From: Lachnospira sp900551945
GTDB lineage: Bacteria; Bacillota; Clostridia; Lachnospirales; Lachnospiraceae
Direction: 5' to 3'
NCBI GenBank assembly: GCA_048380335.1
Contig: DBFCCI010000013.1
Span: forward strand, 1-16,869
DNA: 16,869 nucleotides
Every line of letters begins with the position of its first letter. Position 1 is the first letter of the stretch. The position numbers were made by a program, and so were the translations under genes. The notes beneath the pieces are model-generated. The model was given only the letters and a program-made list of their open reading frames with translations, ran no database searches and was not told where the DNA came from. This document shows, piece by piece, positions 6,881 to 15,204 of the stretch.

Positions 6881-6920
6881 AAAAAAAGGAACTATACATT
6901 ATATTTAATGTTATAGTCCC
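6881..6920 (-). terminator. terminator/attenuator after the major tail protein gene
   Basis: On the minus strand GGGACTATAACATT (6920-6907) pairs with AATGTATAGTTCC (6900-6888), with one bulge. Seven T follow (6887-6881) and directly abut the AAAGGAGG ribosome site of the accessory gene. It should lower transcription of everything downstream relative to the tail tube gene. Confidence 0.8.
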
Positions 6921-6929
6921 TATATATTA

Positions 6930-7517
6930 TTATTTTTCCGTAATATCTTCCTCTGTCAATGAGAAGTAACCATATTTGTTATTTGGCATTTTAGAACTTA
7001 ACAGCTTAAAATTATAATCAAATGTAATAGGGTCTTCACCATTAAAGTTTAAGTCTAATTCTCCCATAAAATTACACCTGAACATATCAATAGTAATTCT
7101 TTTCTTATTTGCTTCATCTTCTGATACAAACCTTAAAAATACTGTTGGTGACTGGTCGGAATCACCATAATAAAACACTTTCTTTGTTCCATCTGTTGTA
7201 ATATCAGAACCAGTAAGAAAATTAGCAACATTATTTAAGTTCCATTCCATTATTCCAGTATTAAACTCAACACTCTTTTTATTATTAATTGTTCCAACTA
7301 CTCCACAATTAGCCCCAGTAATCTCAGTTAATTCAGCACTTGTTTTAAGTTCTGCATCTTCTTGTATAAATCCTAAATCTGTCATTTGTTCAGTTTTAAT
7401 ATTTGCAACTCCATTTTTAATCATTTCAGATGTATACTTCATAGCATATAATTCGCCTGAGCCGACTAATACTGATTTATTTTCAGATGTTACAACATTT
7501 AATTTATTTGCACTCAT
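6930..7517 (-). CDS. major tail (tube) protein
   Basis: This 195-residue protein lies between the tail terminator and the tail chaperones, the standard place for the tube subunit of a long non-contractile tail. It has alternating beta-strand composition: GSGELYAMKYTSEMI near the N-terminus, ITIDMFRCNFMGELDLNF and DPITFDYNFKLL near the C-terminus. This resembles phi13/TP901-1-type major tail proteins, and its length is normal. The ATG at 7517 has GGGAG upstream. A terminator-like hairpin follows, which suits a gene that must be made in excess. Family assignment rests on position and general pattern. Confidence 0.75.
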   Translation of the reverse strand: MSANKLNVVTSENKSVLVGSGELYAMKYTSEMIKNGVANIKTEQMTDLGFIQEDAELKTSAELTEITGANCGVVGTINNKKSVEFNTGIMEWNLNNVANFLTGSDITTDGTKKVFYYGDSDQSPTVFLRFVSEDEANKKRITIDMFRCNFMGELDLNFNGEDPITFDYNFKLLSSKMPNNKYGYFSLTEEDITEK

Positions 7518-7543
7518 TTATAAACACTCCCTTCTATGTATTT

Positions 7544-7912
7544 TTATACAAACAATTTAAAATAGCATACGGCGTTATATTCGTTTGTTTCATCATTAAA
7601 GATTAATCCGCCACCATTTACTAAATTGATTTTTCTTATTGTCATTTCTTCATCTTGAATTTTACAAGCCTTATCATATATATCTAAAGCCTTTATTAGC
7701 TTGTCTTTATTTTCAAGAACCTTTAACTTATCTTTTCCAATAACTCTTATATCAAGCTGATATTGTTTTACTGCGCCACCACTTAATTCTTTAAAATTGT
7801 ATACAATATAATCATTACATTTTATTTGTGTTGGTTTTTCAAACAAGAATACATTATCAGATACAATATCAGCTCGTACAAGATATTCTTTTAATACATT
7901 AAAATCTATCAT
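7544..7912 (-). CDS. tail terminator / tail-completion protein
   Basis: A protein of about 122 residues, just upstream of the tube gene, where the tail terminator (gpU/gp17-like) is found in SPP1/HK97-type phages. It contains LVRADIVSDNVFLFEKPTQ, a VYNFKELSGGAVKQYQLDIRV strand pair and ends CYFKLFV, the alpha/beta layout expected of that family. The upstream TTGA overlap allows a TTG start at 7918, but AGAGG lies 6 nt before the ATG at 7912, which I prefer. Tight coupling to the preceding gene. Confidence 0.65.
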   Translation of the reverse strand: MIDFNVLKEYLVRADIVSDNVFLFEKPTQIKCNDYIVYNFKELSGGAVKQYQLDIRVIGKDKLKVLENKDKLIKALDIYDKACKIQDEEMTIRKINLVNGGGLIFNDETNEYNAVCYFKLFV

Positions 7913-7914
7913 TA

Positions 7915-8214
7915 TCAACCTCTGCTTAATATTTGTCTGAACTCATTTTCAATATCATTTCTATTCATATCAATAGCTTGTGTTAAGTGTGGGCGTTTCA
8001 AATCAGCAAAAAAAGCATATTCAACATTTGTACCAACTGAACCAATTATTAAGCTCTTTTTATCTTCAACATCATGTGTATAAGACCTTTTTAAGTTTCC
8101 TGTTCTAACTGGGCATAATAACTTTGTATCAGCTTCTACTTTTAAAACAGCTGTATTCATACAACTTAATAATAAATCATGTACATTGTTCATCTCATTT
8201 TCAAACTCACTCAT
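7915..8214 (-). CDS. HK97 gp10-like tail-completion protein
   Basis: This 99-residue protein contains VEADTKLLCPVRTGNLKRSY, close to the well-known A...CPVDTG.L..S motif of HK97 gp10-like/tail completion proteins. It is followed by GSVGTNVEYAFFADLKRPHL, matching the usual V.YA..VE.GR.....P region in a diverged form. The protein sits at the head-tail joining stage. The ATG at 8214 has AAGG 4 nt upstream. It overlaps the following gene start by 4 nt and follows the preceding gene by 9 nt. Confidence 0.75.
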   Translation of the reverse strand: MSEFENEMNNVHDLLLSCMNTAVLKVEADTKLLCPVRTGNLKRSYTHDVEDKKSLIIGSVGTNVEYAFFADLKRPHLTQAIDMNRNDIENEFRQILSRG

Positions 8215-8223
8215 AAGCCTTAT

Positions 8224-8526
8224 TTACTCCTGTTCTTTAATGAAAATATCAAAATAGTCATCCCATTCTATAAGTTTTACTACTTTATAGATATTGTCCC
8301 TATATTTAATATAATCACCTTCTTTTAATTCGCACTTATCACAAAATACACGTTTAGAACAATCAATATAATACCCATATTCTTTATAAACCAATTCTCT
8401 ATTAGATGGTTGTACATCACATTCAATCTGCTTATAATCTTTATATTCACCATCAACCCATGAACCATGATACATATATCCTGTTTGTTTTAATAGTGTA
8501 ATATACTTTGTATAAAACCAACCCAT
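8224..8526 (-). CDS. head-closure (head-tail joining) protein
   Basis: A 100-residue, aromatic-rich protein. The ECDVQPSNRELVYKEYGYYI segment and the KEGDYIKYRDNIYKVVKLIEWDDY beta-hairpin region resemble SPP1 gp16 / minor capsid head-closure proteins, which seal the portal channel and dock the tail. The ATG at 8526 is preceded by GGTGAG. It starts 4 nt after the upstream gene and ends 9 nt before the next, so it is within the co-transcribed connector cluster. Assigned by pattern and position. Confidence 0.65.
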   Translation of the reverse strand: MGWFYTKYITLLKQTGYMYHGSWVDGEYKDYKQIECDVQPSNRELVYKEYGYYIDCSKRVFCDKCELKEGDYIKYRDNIYKVVKLIEWDDYFDIFIKEQE

Positions 8527-8530
8527 ATAC

Positions 8531-8929
8531 TCACCACACTTTCATTTTAGGTAGTGGTAACATTGCCTTTACCACTTCATTAATACCATTTTTATCTATG
8601 GATATTGTATTTTTAGAATATGTAATACTTCTTGAACCTTGAGATTGTTGTGTGATATCTGTCTTACCAGCTAACGCCTTTTTATCTTTCATATCAAGAT
8701 AAATATAAACTTTTGTAAGCTCTGTTAATGCTTCAATACAATTGTCTATTTCAATATTATAATTCAAGTAATTACAAATAGCTTTATATGCCTTGTGCAT
8801 TAATATAATCTTGTCTTTATCTGATATAGTATCAGTTTGAGATGGTAAAAAGCTTATTAATGGCTCAAACATTTCAGTCCATTCTGTTATGTAATCGTTA
8901 TATGTTTTATGTGTACTTTCATTTTCCAT
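8531..8929 (-). CDS. head-tail connector (adaptor) protein
   Basis: This 132-residue, mostly helical protein ends with TDITQQSQGSRSITYSK, the G..SES.G..S.TY-type signature of gp6/gp15-like adaptors that bind under the portal. It lies first in the connector cluster, directly after the capsid genes, as expected. The ATG at 8929 has AGGTGA 5 nt upstream. The first bases of this gene (ATGGAAAAT) are also present between the two capsid genes at the duplication junction. Confidence 0.7.
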   Translation of the reverse strand: MENESTHKTYNDYITEWTEMFEPLISFLPSQTDTISDKDKIILMHKAYKAICNYLNYNIEIDNCIEALTELTKVYIYLDMKDKKALAGKTDITQQSQGSRSITYSKNTISIDKNGINEVVKAMLPLPKMKVW

Positions 8930-8948
8930 ATATCACCTATACAAAATA

Positions 8949-8972
8949 GGATACAACTAAAAAGTTGTACCC
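8949..8972 (-). terminator. terminator-like hairpin after the second capsid gene
   Basis: GGGTACAACT (8972-8963) and AGTTGTATCC (8958-8949) form a 10-bp stem with a TTTT loop on the minus strand, followed by TATTTTG. The weak T tract suggests partial termination. It is nearly identical to the hairpin at 9874-9897. Confidence 0.55.
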
Positions 8973-8992
8973 CATTTTCGTTAATTATTTAA

Positions 8993-9814
8993 TTATTTAT
9001 CACTTTTTTTAATTAATATACCTTTTGGCTCTGTTACTTTATGAGCATATATCTTACGACCTTGTACAGCACAAGCACCAACAAATTTACCACTTTCAGC
9101 TAAGTCTTGTACACGAACCTGTACACACCATTCCGCAACTCTTGTAGCACAATTGGGATGTCCAAATATAACCTCTACATCTTCACCTAAGTTATTGCTT
9201 TTATAAAGTGTAAAGCCTGCTATTTGACCTAGTGCACCAGTCTTTACAACTTCATTACCTAAATCTGAAGCTCTAATAAACTCATCTGTTTTAACTATAT
9301 AAGCATAAACTTGAGATGCAACAATTGCATATCTTCCATTTAAAGGAACTTTATTTTTACTTAATTGAACTCTTGCATCAACAAATCTGTTATATACTGT
9401 CTGCTTTGTTAATGCTGTTTTATCCTCTAATACTGTACCATTTTCAATAAGTTCTTTTGCACCATCTTTATCAATGATTTGTGCAAGTGCAAATCCTGCA
9501 CTATCAAGTCTATCTTCAACAAGACGATCTGGCACATCTGAAGCTTCATATCTGTCAATGATTTCATTTAGAACCTTATCTTTATCTACTGTAATAGTAA
9601 TCCATTCTGACCCACTTTTTGTCATCTCTGCATCTTTTTCTCTATCATAGTCACTAATAGTTGATTCTCCTGATTTTCTTACTTTAACTGCTCCTGCTTT
9701 AGGATTACCCTCATATCTGTTATTAAAAACAACTCCATCTTTTAAAACTAATTCATTTCTTAATTTAAAATCCACTAAATCTGAATATCTTTTTGCTAAT
9801 GTCATATTACTCAT
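8993..9814 (-). CDS. major capsid protein, downstream paralog
   Basis: This 273-residue protein lies after the scaffold and before the connectors, where the HK97-fold major capsid protein belongs. It carries DRLDSAGFALAQIIDKDGAK, TALTKQTVYNRFVDARVQL and GRYAIVASQVYAYIV. It aligns without gaps to the upstream paralog; by hand count about 70 of 270 positions differ. It has three extra N-terminal residues (MSN) from a 9-nt insertion at the start. The ribosome site AAAGGAG is shared. The family resembles capsid proteins of Firmicute siphophages with DUF4355 scaffolds. Which of the two copies builds the shell, or whether both do, cannot be told. Confidence 0.85.
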   Translation of the reverse strand: MSNMTLAKRYSDLVDFKLRNELVLKDGVVFNNRYEGNPKAGAVKVRKSGESTISDYDREKDAEMTKSGSEWITITVDKDKVLNEIIDRYEASDVPDRLVEDRLDSAGFALAQIIDKDGAKELIENGTVLEDKTALTKQTVYNRFVDARVQLSKNKVPLNGRYAIVASQVYAYIVKTDEFIRASDLGNEVVKTGALGQIAGFTLYKSNNLGEDVEVIFGHPNCATRVAEWCVQVRVQDLAESGKFVGACAVQGRKIYAHKVTEPKGILIKKSDK

Positions 9815-9873
9815 ATTGTTTATGTCTCCTTTTTGTATCTTTTATTTTCCATATATATCACCTATATAAAATA

Positions 9874-9897
9874 GGATACAACTAAAAAGTTGTACCC
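9874..9897 (-). terminator. terminator-like hairpin between the two capsid genes
   Basis: Same 10-bp stem, GGGTACAACT/AGTTGTATCC, with a TTTT loop as at 8949-8972, followed by a short TATTTTA tail on the minus strand. It is the duplicated copy. Confidence 0.55.
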
Positions 9898-9917
9898 CAT
9901 TTTCGTTAATTATTTAA

Positions 9918-10730
9918 TTATTTATCACTTTTCTTGATTAAAATACCTTTTGGCTCTGTCACTTTATGAGCATATATCTTACGACCTTTTATAGCACAAG
10001 AACCAATAAATTTACTACTACCATCCATATTTTGTATATGTATTGGTACACTCCATTCTGTGATTCTTGTAGCACAATTTGGATGTCCAAATATAACCTC
10101 TACATCTTCACCTAAGTTATTGCTTTTATAAAGTGTAAAGCCTGCTATTTGACCTACTGCACCAGTCTTTACAACTTCATCACCTAAAGCTGAAGCTTTT
10201 ATAAATTCTTCTGATTTAATAATCAATGCGTAAACTTTAGGTGCAACAATCGCATATCTTCCATTTGTAGGTATGTTATTCTCATCTAATTCAACCATTA
10301 CATCAACAAATCTGTTATACACTGTTTGCTTTGTTAGTGCTGTTGTATCTTCTAATACTGTACCATGTTCAATTAATTCTTTTGCACCATCTTTATCAAT
10401 GATTTGTGCAAGTCCAAACCCTGCACTATCAAGTCTATCAGCAACAAGACCGTCTGGTACAGCGGAAGCTTCATATTCATCAATAAGTTCATTTATATAC
10501 ATATCTTTATCAATTGGAATATTAATCCACTCGGAACTGCCATAACTAATATCACAACCTGTTCTTCTATTATATGTACCAACATTCGCTTCTCCTGATT
10601 TCCTTACATTTACTGAACCCGCTTTAGGGTCGCCATTATATCTGTTATTAAAAACAACTCCATCTTTTAAAACTAATTCATTTCTTAATTTAAAATCTAC
10701 TAAATTTGAATATCTTTCTGCTAATGTCAT
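9918..10730 (-). CDS. major capsid protein, upstream paralog
   Basis: This 270-residue protein is the first capsid gene after the scaffold. It shares with its downstream paralog the blocks FKLRNELVLKDGVVFNNRY, RLDSAGF, QIIDKDGAKELIE and GFTLYKSNNLGEDVEVIFG. Differences cluster in about residues 47-66 (including an extra Cys), 72-100, 143-180 and 237-258, as if surface or loop regions diverged while the fold was kept. The ATG at 10730 has AAAGGAG about 10 nt upstream. Both paralogs keep full length and an intact C-terminus, which argues against simple decay of one. Confidence 0.85.
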   Translation of the reverse strand: MTLAERYSNLVDFKLRNELVLKDGVVFNNRYNGDPKAGSVNVRKSGEANVGTYNRRTGCDISYGSSEWINIPIDKDMYINELIDEYEASAVPDGLVADRLDSAGFGLAQIIDKDGAKELIEHGTVLEDTTALTKQTVYNRFVDVMVELDENNIPTNGRYAIVAPKVYALIIKSEEFIKASALGDEVVKTGAVGQIAGFTLYKSNNLGEDVEVIFGHPNCATRITEWSVPIHIQNMDGSSKFIGSCAIKGRKIYAHKVTEPKGILIKKSDK

Positions 10731-10766
10731 ATTGTTTATGTCTCCTTTTTGTATTTTTTATTTTTA

Positions 10767-11330
10767 TTAACATAATGGATTAAGTTTCTTAAATGCTAAA
10801 CTTACACCATCTGTACCATCGTTATTATCTTCAATTGGTGGAATATATTCACCTTTTAACTTTTCATCTACTGCACTTGATACATTTGCTTTAAATACCT
10901 TTTCAAATGCTTCAATAGCTTTATTAGTTGATTTTTCATCATCCCTAACAAAATAATCAATTAATTCAACTGGTAAACCTTTATCATTTGCAATCTTTAA
11001 TGCTTTATTTCTTAATGCTTCTCTGTCTGCCTTTTTCTGCATTTCTTCAAGCTGTGCTTTTAAATTAGACAATTCAATATCTTTAGGGTCAGTTTCAGGA
11101 TATCTTTTCTTAATTTCTTCATCAATAAGTGATTGAAGATTATTACTTTTCCATGTTTCTAATCCTTTTGTAAAATATTTATCAAGGCTTGGTTGTATTA
11201 ATTTTTTACCATTATCAGTATCTAAGTATGCTTTTACTCTGTCATCTGTCACAAGACCGCTAACATAGTTGTTGTACTCCTCACTGTCCTTATAATTATC
11301 TAATTCTGTCAAAATGTCTTTAAATTCCAT
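10767..11330 (-). CDS. phage scaffolding protein, DUF4355 type
   Basis: This protein of about 187 residues guides procapsid assembly. The core is a charged coiled coil (IELSNLKAQLEEMQKKADRE), then ALRNKALKIANDKGLPVELI and a DYFVRDDEKST segment, the recognisable DUF4355 pattern. It lies directly before the capsid genes, as usual. A TTG at 11351 would add seven residues, but GGAAAGGA falls at that TTG and lies about 11 nt before the ATG at 11330, so I choose the ATG. The C-terminus, where scaffolds contact the capsid protein, is short and ends in KKLNPLC. Confidence 0.85.
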   Translation of the reverse strand: MEFKDILTELDNYKDSEEYNNYVSGLVTDDRVKAYLDTDNGKKLIQPSLDKYFTKGLETWKSNNLQSLIDEEIKKRYPETDPKDIELSNLKAQLEEMQKKADREALRNKALKIANDKGLPVELIDYFVRDDEKSTNKAIEAFEKVFKANVSSAVDEKLKGEYIPPIEDNNDGTDGVSLAFKKLNPLC

Positions 11331-11387
11331 TATTTGTTTATTCCTTTCCAAATTAGTCCATTATGTATAAAAATAATCCACAATGTA

Positions 11388-12242
11388 CTAATTTAATTTT
11401 TTATATGTTGTAATGTCTGATACCCTTTTATTATCATTGTTTGTATAAAATCTTTTCTGCCTAGGTTTCCACCCCTCAACCACTGGAACAATACAACAAC
11501 GACAATTTGGATGTGCTGGTAATGTAGGGTGATTGTATTTATCAAAATACTTTCCATCTAAACTCCTACAATAATCACAAGTATTGCTCTCAAGTGTTGC
11601 GTCCCACATTACCTGTTGAACTTCTTTCATATTTGTGTATATTTCATCTTGCGCACTCATTACAGTCTTTGCAAGCTCTGTATTAACAAGTCTTTTTGCT
11701 TGATATGCACTTGAATTAAAATCTTGTTTAATTCTTGTCGCTATCTTATAAGGTGATAAACCTTGTTCAATACTTTCTTGTATATCTTGCTTTATACGTT
11801 GTGCTAATTGATTAGTATTGTTCCAAATTCTTGCTGAGAAGTCCTTACCTTCAATAGGTCTTTCAATAGAGGCTTTAACAAATTCATCTTTTAATAAATC
11901 AAAATCTATTGAAATAGCCAAACCACCATTTATAACATCTACTGTTGAATAATAGCAATCTTTAAAACTATCTGTTAGCAAACTATATATCAACTCAACT
12001 TGACTATCCTTTAAATGCAATATTCTTTCATTTATAAATTGCTCAAGTGTTGCTAAAATAGTAAATTTTTCAATATCAGAAAAATTAAAGCCATCGTCAT
12101 AGTATTGAGTTATCATTTTCGCTAACTCTGCAAGTATGATATCTCTTTCTGTTTTATATAGCTTTAATATTCTTTTAGATTGCTGTATGCCTTTTTTGTC
12201 TATATCTTTTCTAATATTCAATAATTCATCTTTTAAAGCCAT
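11388..12242 (-). CDS. minor head protein, SPP1 gp7 / Mu gpF type
   Basis: This 284-residue protein has the gp7-like C-terminal domain: RLVNTELAKTVMSAQDE, then W(D)ATLESNTCDYCRSLDGK and PAHPNCRCCIVP. C222 and C225 together with H244, C247 and C249/C250 probably bind a metal. In SPP1 this protein associates with the portal and helps DNA exit and capsid assembly. It follows the portal gene, starting 9 nt after it. The ATG at 12242 is preceded by AGGGG. The N-terminal 130 residues are helical and less conserved. Confidence 0.9.
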   Translation of the reverse strand: MALKDELLNIRKDIDKKGIQQSKRILKLYKTERDIILAELAKMITQYYDDGFNFSDIEKFTILATLEQFINERILHLKDSQVELIYSLLTDSFKDCYYSTVDVINGGLAISIDFDLLKDEFVKASIERPIEGKDFSARIWNNTNQLAQRIKQDIQESIEQGLSPYKIATRIKQDFNSSAYQAKRLVNTELAKTVMSAQDEIYTNMKEVQQVMWDATLESNTCDYCRSLDGKYFDKYNHPTLPAHPNCRCCIVPVVEGWKPRQKRFYTNNDNKRVSDITTYKKLN

Positions 12243-12251
12243 ACAATACCC

Positions 12252-13517
12252 CTATTCATAGTCATTAATTTTATCAAGGTCAATGCTTTCTAATACTCTT
12301 TTTTCGCTCTTAATCTTCTCAATTTCAAGTGCTGGTGATTCAACAAATGGTAATAAAGATAAAGCCGTTTCAAGACTTAATTTATCTCCTAACTGTGATA
12401 TAGCTTGCACAGTTGAGGTAATATCAGTTGGAATATTTGGATTATAATTAATATTAATATCAGATATATCAAAGTTATAGCCTTTGATACTAAGATACTC
12501 GAACAATCGTTCAAGTCTGTCATAGATACCATTTGAAATGTAATCAAACATTGACTTACATCGCTGTTCTAAGAATAGTAAACGACTACGGATTGCAAGA
12601 CTTGAAGTATTAGACTGCATTTGAAAATTACCATCAATATGATTACAAGTTGAATACATAGCATTTTTCAAATCCGTAATTGTATTTTGAATATAAGTGT
12701 CATTCATGTCTTTCATAAGCCATGACACTGTACCATCTTTAGATTTTAGATTTAATAGACCTTTGCTCTTTAGACTTTTTGCTGTTTCTTCATCAACATC
12801 AACACCAGTAACAATTAAGTAGGCATTTCTATAATCATTTATTGTATTAATCTGATTACTAAGCACTTGATTATATGCGTCTTGTAATGTCTTAATCTTA
12901 TAATAAATTGTTTCTGATATGTTGTTCATTTTACATACTGATACTGGTATACCTTTGAAACAATGATTAGTTGTTTTTATTAAATTATTATCTTTGTACA
13001 CTTCTATTCGTCCATCAGAATAATACACATCATAATATTTAGCACCATCATACTTTAATTTATAAAAATGAATAAATCTTTTTGGAACTCCATCTATATC
13101 ACAATAACAAATTGCATTTGTAGGATTTAATAATCTTTCACAAAAACGCCCTTTATTATCAATATAATGTAACTCGTATACTGTGCCAAATATCTCCATA
13201 ATCTTCATTAATGTTTGATTATGGTCAACATTCCAATGAAATGTATTTTTATTAATAGCATTAATAATATCTGTGTTACCAGTTCTACTTGTTATTGTAA
13301 TGGCATTACCTAAACTATAATTGACTTCTTCATCAATAAATTTTTGCACAAAATTATCAACAGTAATTTGATTACTCCTGCCCTCAATATTGTAGTAGTT
13401 TGCAATAATATCATGTTCACCATTGTAATATTTTTGCATTTTGTTATAATCCAATAAGTTAAGATTATATTCTTCTATCATTTTTTGATTTAACTCATAA
13501 TCTGTAATTCTTCTCAC
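12252..13517 (-). CDS. portal protein, SPP1 gp6 type
   Basis: This 421-residue protein forms the dodecameric ring through which DNA is packaged. Recognisable segments are KMQKYYNGEHDI and DNFVQKFIDEEVNYSLG near the N-terminus. MEIFGTVYELHYID and KGIPVSVCKMN come next. LQDAYNQVLSNQINTINDYRNAYL and QSNTSSLAIRSRLLFLEQRC mark the C-terminal half. It lies between terL and the minor head gene with 7 nt to terL. The annotated start is GTG at 13517, but that GTG is itself part of the ribosome site GAGGTGAG. ATT at 13508 lies at the ideal distance, so initiation may be at a near-cognate codon. Length is slightly short for the family (usually about 450-500). Confidence 0.9.
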   Translation of the reverse strand: MRRITDYELNQKMIEEYNLNLLDYNKMQKYYNGEHDIIANYYNIEGRSNQITVDNFVQKFIDEEVNYSLGNAITITSRTGNTDIINAINKNTFHWNVDHNQTLMKIMEIFGTVYELHYIDNKGRFCERLLNPTNAICYCDIDGVPKRFIHFYKLKYDGAKYYDVYYSDGRIEVYKDNNLIKTTNHCFKGIPVSVCKMNNISETIYYKIKTLQDAYNQVLSNQINTINDYRNAYLIVTGVDVDEETAKSLKSKGLLNLKSKDGTVSWLMKDMNDTYIQNTITDLKNAMYSTCNHIDGNFQMQSNTSSLAIRSRLLFLEQRCKSMFDYISNGIYDRLERLFEYLSIKGYNFDISDININYNPNIPTDITSTVQAISQLGDKLSLETALSLLPFVESPALEIEKIKSEKRVLESIDLDKINDYE

Positions 13518-13524
13518 CTCTTTT

Positions 13525-15204
13525 CTATAGTCCTATATAGCTTAATGAATATGTTTTCATTTTGCCTATAACTTCTATATTAGATAAATTTTCTACTGCG
13601 TCAGCTAAACAGTCAGGAAAATCATCATGTAAACTATATTTAGCCCCACAGAACTCTAATAACTGAGTAATTGCTTCAGTATCTTCATCATTAAATATAA
13701 TTCGCCCCATATTCACATCACCAACTATAGCACAGATACGATTATCTTTATTTTGTGTTCTATGCTTATTGATAATTGTTAAATCTCTCCCTAATAACTC
13801 AGGTTCTTTTGCAATTCTTTCTCTTATTTTTGATACATCTGCACCAGAGTACACATTTTTTTCAATAGACAAATGTGTAATGTCAGGATATTCTTTCAAT
13901 AGCTTTATCGTTAAGTCTATATAGTCATCTAATTCAAAGTCTTTTATTAATGACTTTCTTGCAAATTTTAAAGAGTTATAATTTTCAGATAACACACAAA
14001 AAGCATAGTAATCATGTTGTTTACTAATTCTATTTGAACTTGCTGGGTCAATAGATAAAATTGTCTTTTTAAATTCTTCTTGTTCAATCTCTGCCGATGA
14101 ACGTGTAACAACTGTTTTGAATACATTTTCACCAGCATTATTTATATCATTTTGGAACTCCTGTTTAAAAGAAGATGGATTTTCATAGTAAGATAGTGCA
14201 ACTTCTAAGCTATTCCAATACTCAGACCACAATAAAGGCAATTTCATATCTTTTTCATGCTGTAAATAAAACTCTTTAGCATCATCTAAGGCATATTGAT
14301 TTTTTGTATTCATTAAAATACTTCTGAACTCTTTCCATAGTCCTGTATTAAATAGAGTATCAACATCATCAACTAATACACCTTTTTCAATTCTTGTCTT
14401 ACAAGTTGGTTGTTTACTTAACCTATCGTAAAAATCTTCTTTCATTTGCAATGTTCCTAAAGCGAACATATGATTGTTAGATTTTTGTAACGCATAATTC
14501 ATATCATCATTAAAGCGTTTCCATTTATCAGACCTTGCCTTATCACTAGTCAACTCTGACTCATTCTGAAAGTCATCAAGCAAAGCAAGCTCAATTCTTC
14601 TATTGTTATATGTACGCCCTCTAAATGATGAACTACAAGAAATTGATTGTATTAAGGTTCTGAGTGGCTTAGTATCTAATTCAACCATTTCAGAATTGTT
14701 CTTCAGTTTTTTATTTATAAGCTCACCGAATGCCTTTTTTATATAGATATTATCTTGTAAAGCTATTTTAATGTTAGCAATAAATTGCTCTGCCGTTGCG
14801 CCAATAGAAGAAGATATTACAGTATATATTTTATAATTATATAAGGAAGACCATATTGCTATAGGTAATGTTATACAAGTTGTTTTTCCTGTTCCTCTTG
14901 GCAAAATGTACTCATACTTTGTACCATTAGTATTTAGAATAGCATTTTGTATTTCTTCCCATAATTCATAGTGAATTTTTGCAAGAGGGGCTTTATCATC
15001 ACCAGTATAAACATCTTGCAAAAAATACATACAGAAAAATTCAAGAGATTGTGAACCTACTAAATAAGCTAATCCTTGTTTGTCAAATAAATTATTTTTA
15101 TAAGCTAATAAAAGCTGTTTTGTTTTATCTACTCCATATAATTTAATGCAATAGCGTGTTAGCAATTCAGTATTTTTTATAATATCAAATTCATCTTTTA
15201 TAAT
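13525..15204 (-). CDS. terL: terminase large subunit
   Basis: The DNA-packaging motor ATPase and nuclease. Counted from the TTG at 15165 (546 residues), Walker A is PRGTGKTT at 89-96, Walker B is LALLDD at 193-198, and the RNase-H-like nuclease domain begins with SIDPASS at 371-377, with further acidic residues in GDVNMG and LADAVENL. The TTG has no ribosome site. The frame continues upstream as IIKDEFDIIKNTE up to a stop at 15205-15207, and AGAAGGTG lies just before ATT (15204) and ATA (15201). I therefore extend the gene to 15204 with a near-cognate start, but the TTG start remains possible. It precedes the portal by 7 nt. Confidence 0.92.
   Translation of the reverse strand: MIKDEFDIIKNTELLTRYCIKLYGVDKTKQLLLAYKNNLFDKQGLAYLVGSQSLEFFCMYFLQDVYTGDDKAPLAKIHYELWEEIQNAILNTNGTKYEYILPRGTGKTTCITLPIAIWSSLYNYKIYTVISSSIGATAEQFIANIKIALQDNIYIKKAFGELINKKLKNNSEMVELDTKPLRTLIQSISCSSSFRGRTYNNRRIELALLDDFQNESELTSDKARSDKWKRFNDDMNYALQKSNNHMFALGTLQMKEDFYDRLSKQPTCKTRIEKGVLVDDVDTLFNTGLWKEFRSILMNTKNQYALDDAKEFYLQHEKDMKLPLLWSEYWNSLEVALSYYENPSSFKQEFQNDINNAGENVFKTVVTRSSAEIEQEEFKKTILSIDPASSNRISKQHDYYAFCVLSENYNSLKFARKSLIKDFELDDYIDLTIKLLKEYPDITHLSIEKNVYSGADVSKIRERIAKEPELLGRDLTIINKHRTQNKDNRICAIVGDVNMGRIIFNDEDTEAITQLLEFCGAKYSLHDDFPDCLADAVENLSNIEVIGKMKTYSLSYIGL

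Larger units (their letters stand above)
8921..10765 (-). repeat. tandem duplication of the major capsid gene (about 925 bp offset)
   Basis: Two units, each with capsid gene, ribosome site and terminator hairpin, follow each other. The 3' flanks (8926-9020 and 9850-9946) are almost identical at an offset of 925. The upstream flanks (TATGTCTCCTTTTTGTAT) at 9818 and 10737 also match. At the joint, minus 9852-9844 reads ATGGAAAAT, the first three codons of the connector gene, fused to AAAAGATAC from the capsid leader. The junction therefore lies at a short AAAATAAAA-like microhomology. Confidence 0.85.

Noticed and set aside
10273..10598. Plus-strand ORFs opposite the capsid genes
   Set aside because: Antisense shadows of the capsid reading frame with no ribosome sites.
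8993..10730. Assembly artefact as the cause of the capsid duplication
   Set aside because: The copies differ at about 70 residues and many bases, so they are real paralogs.
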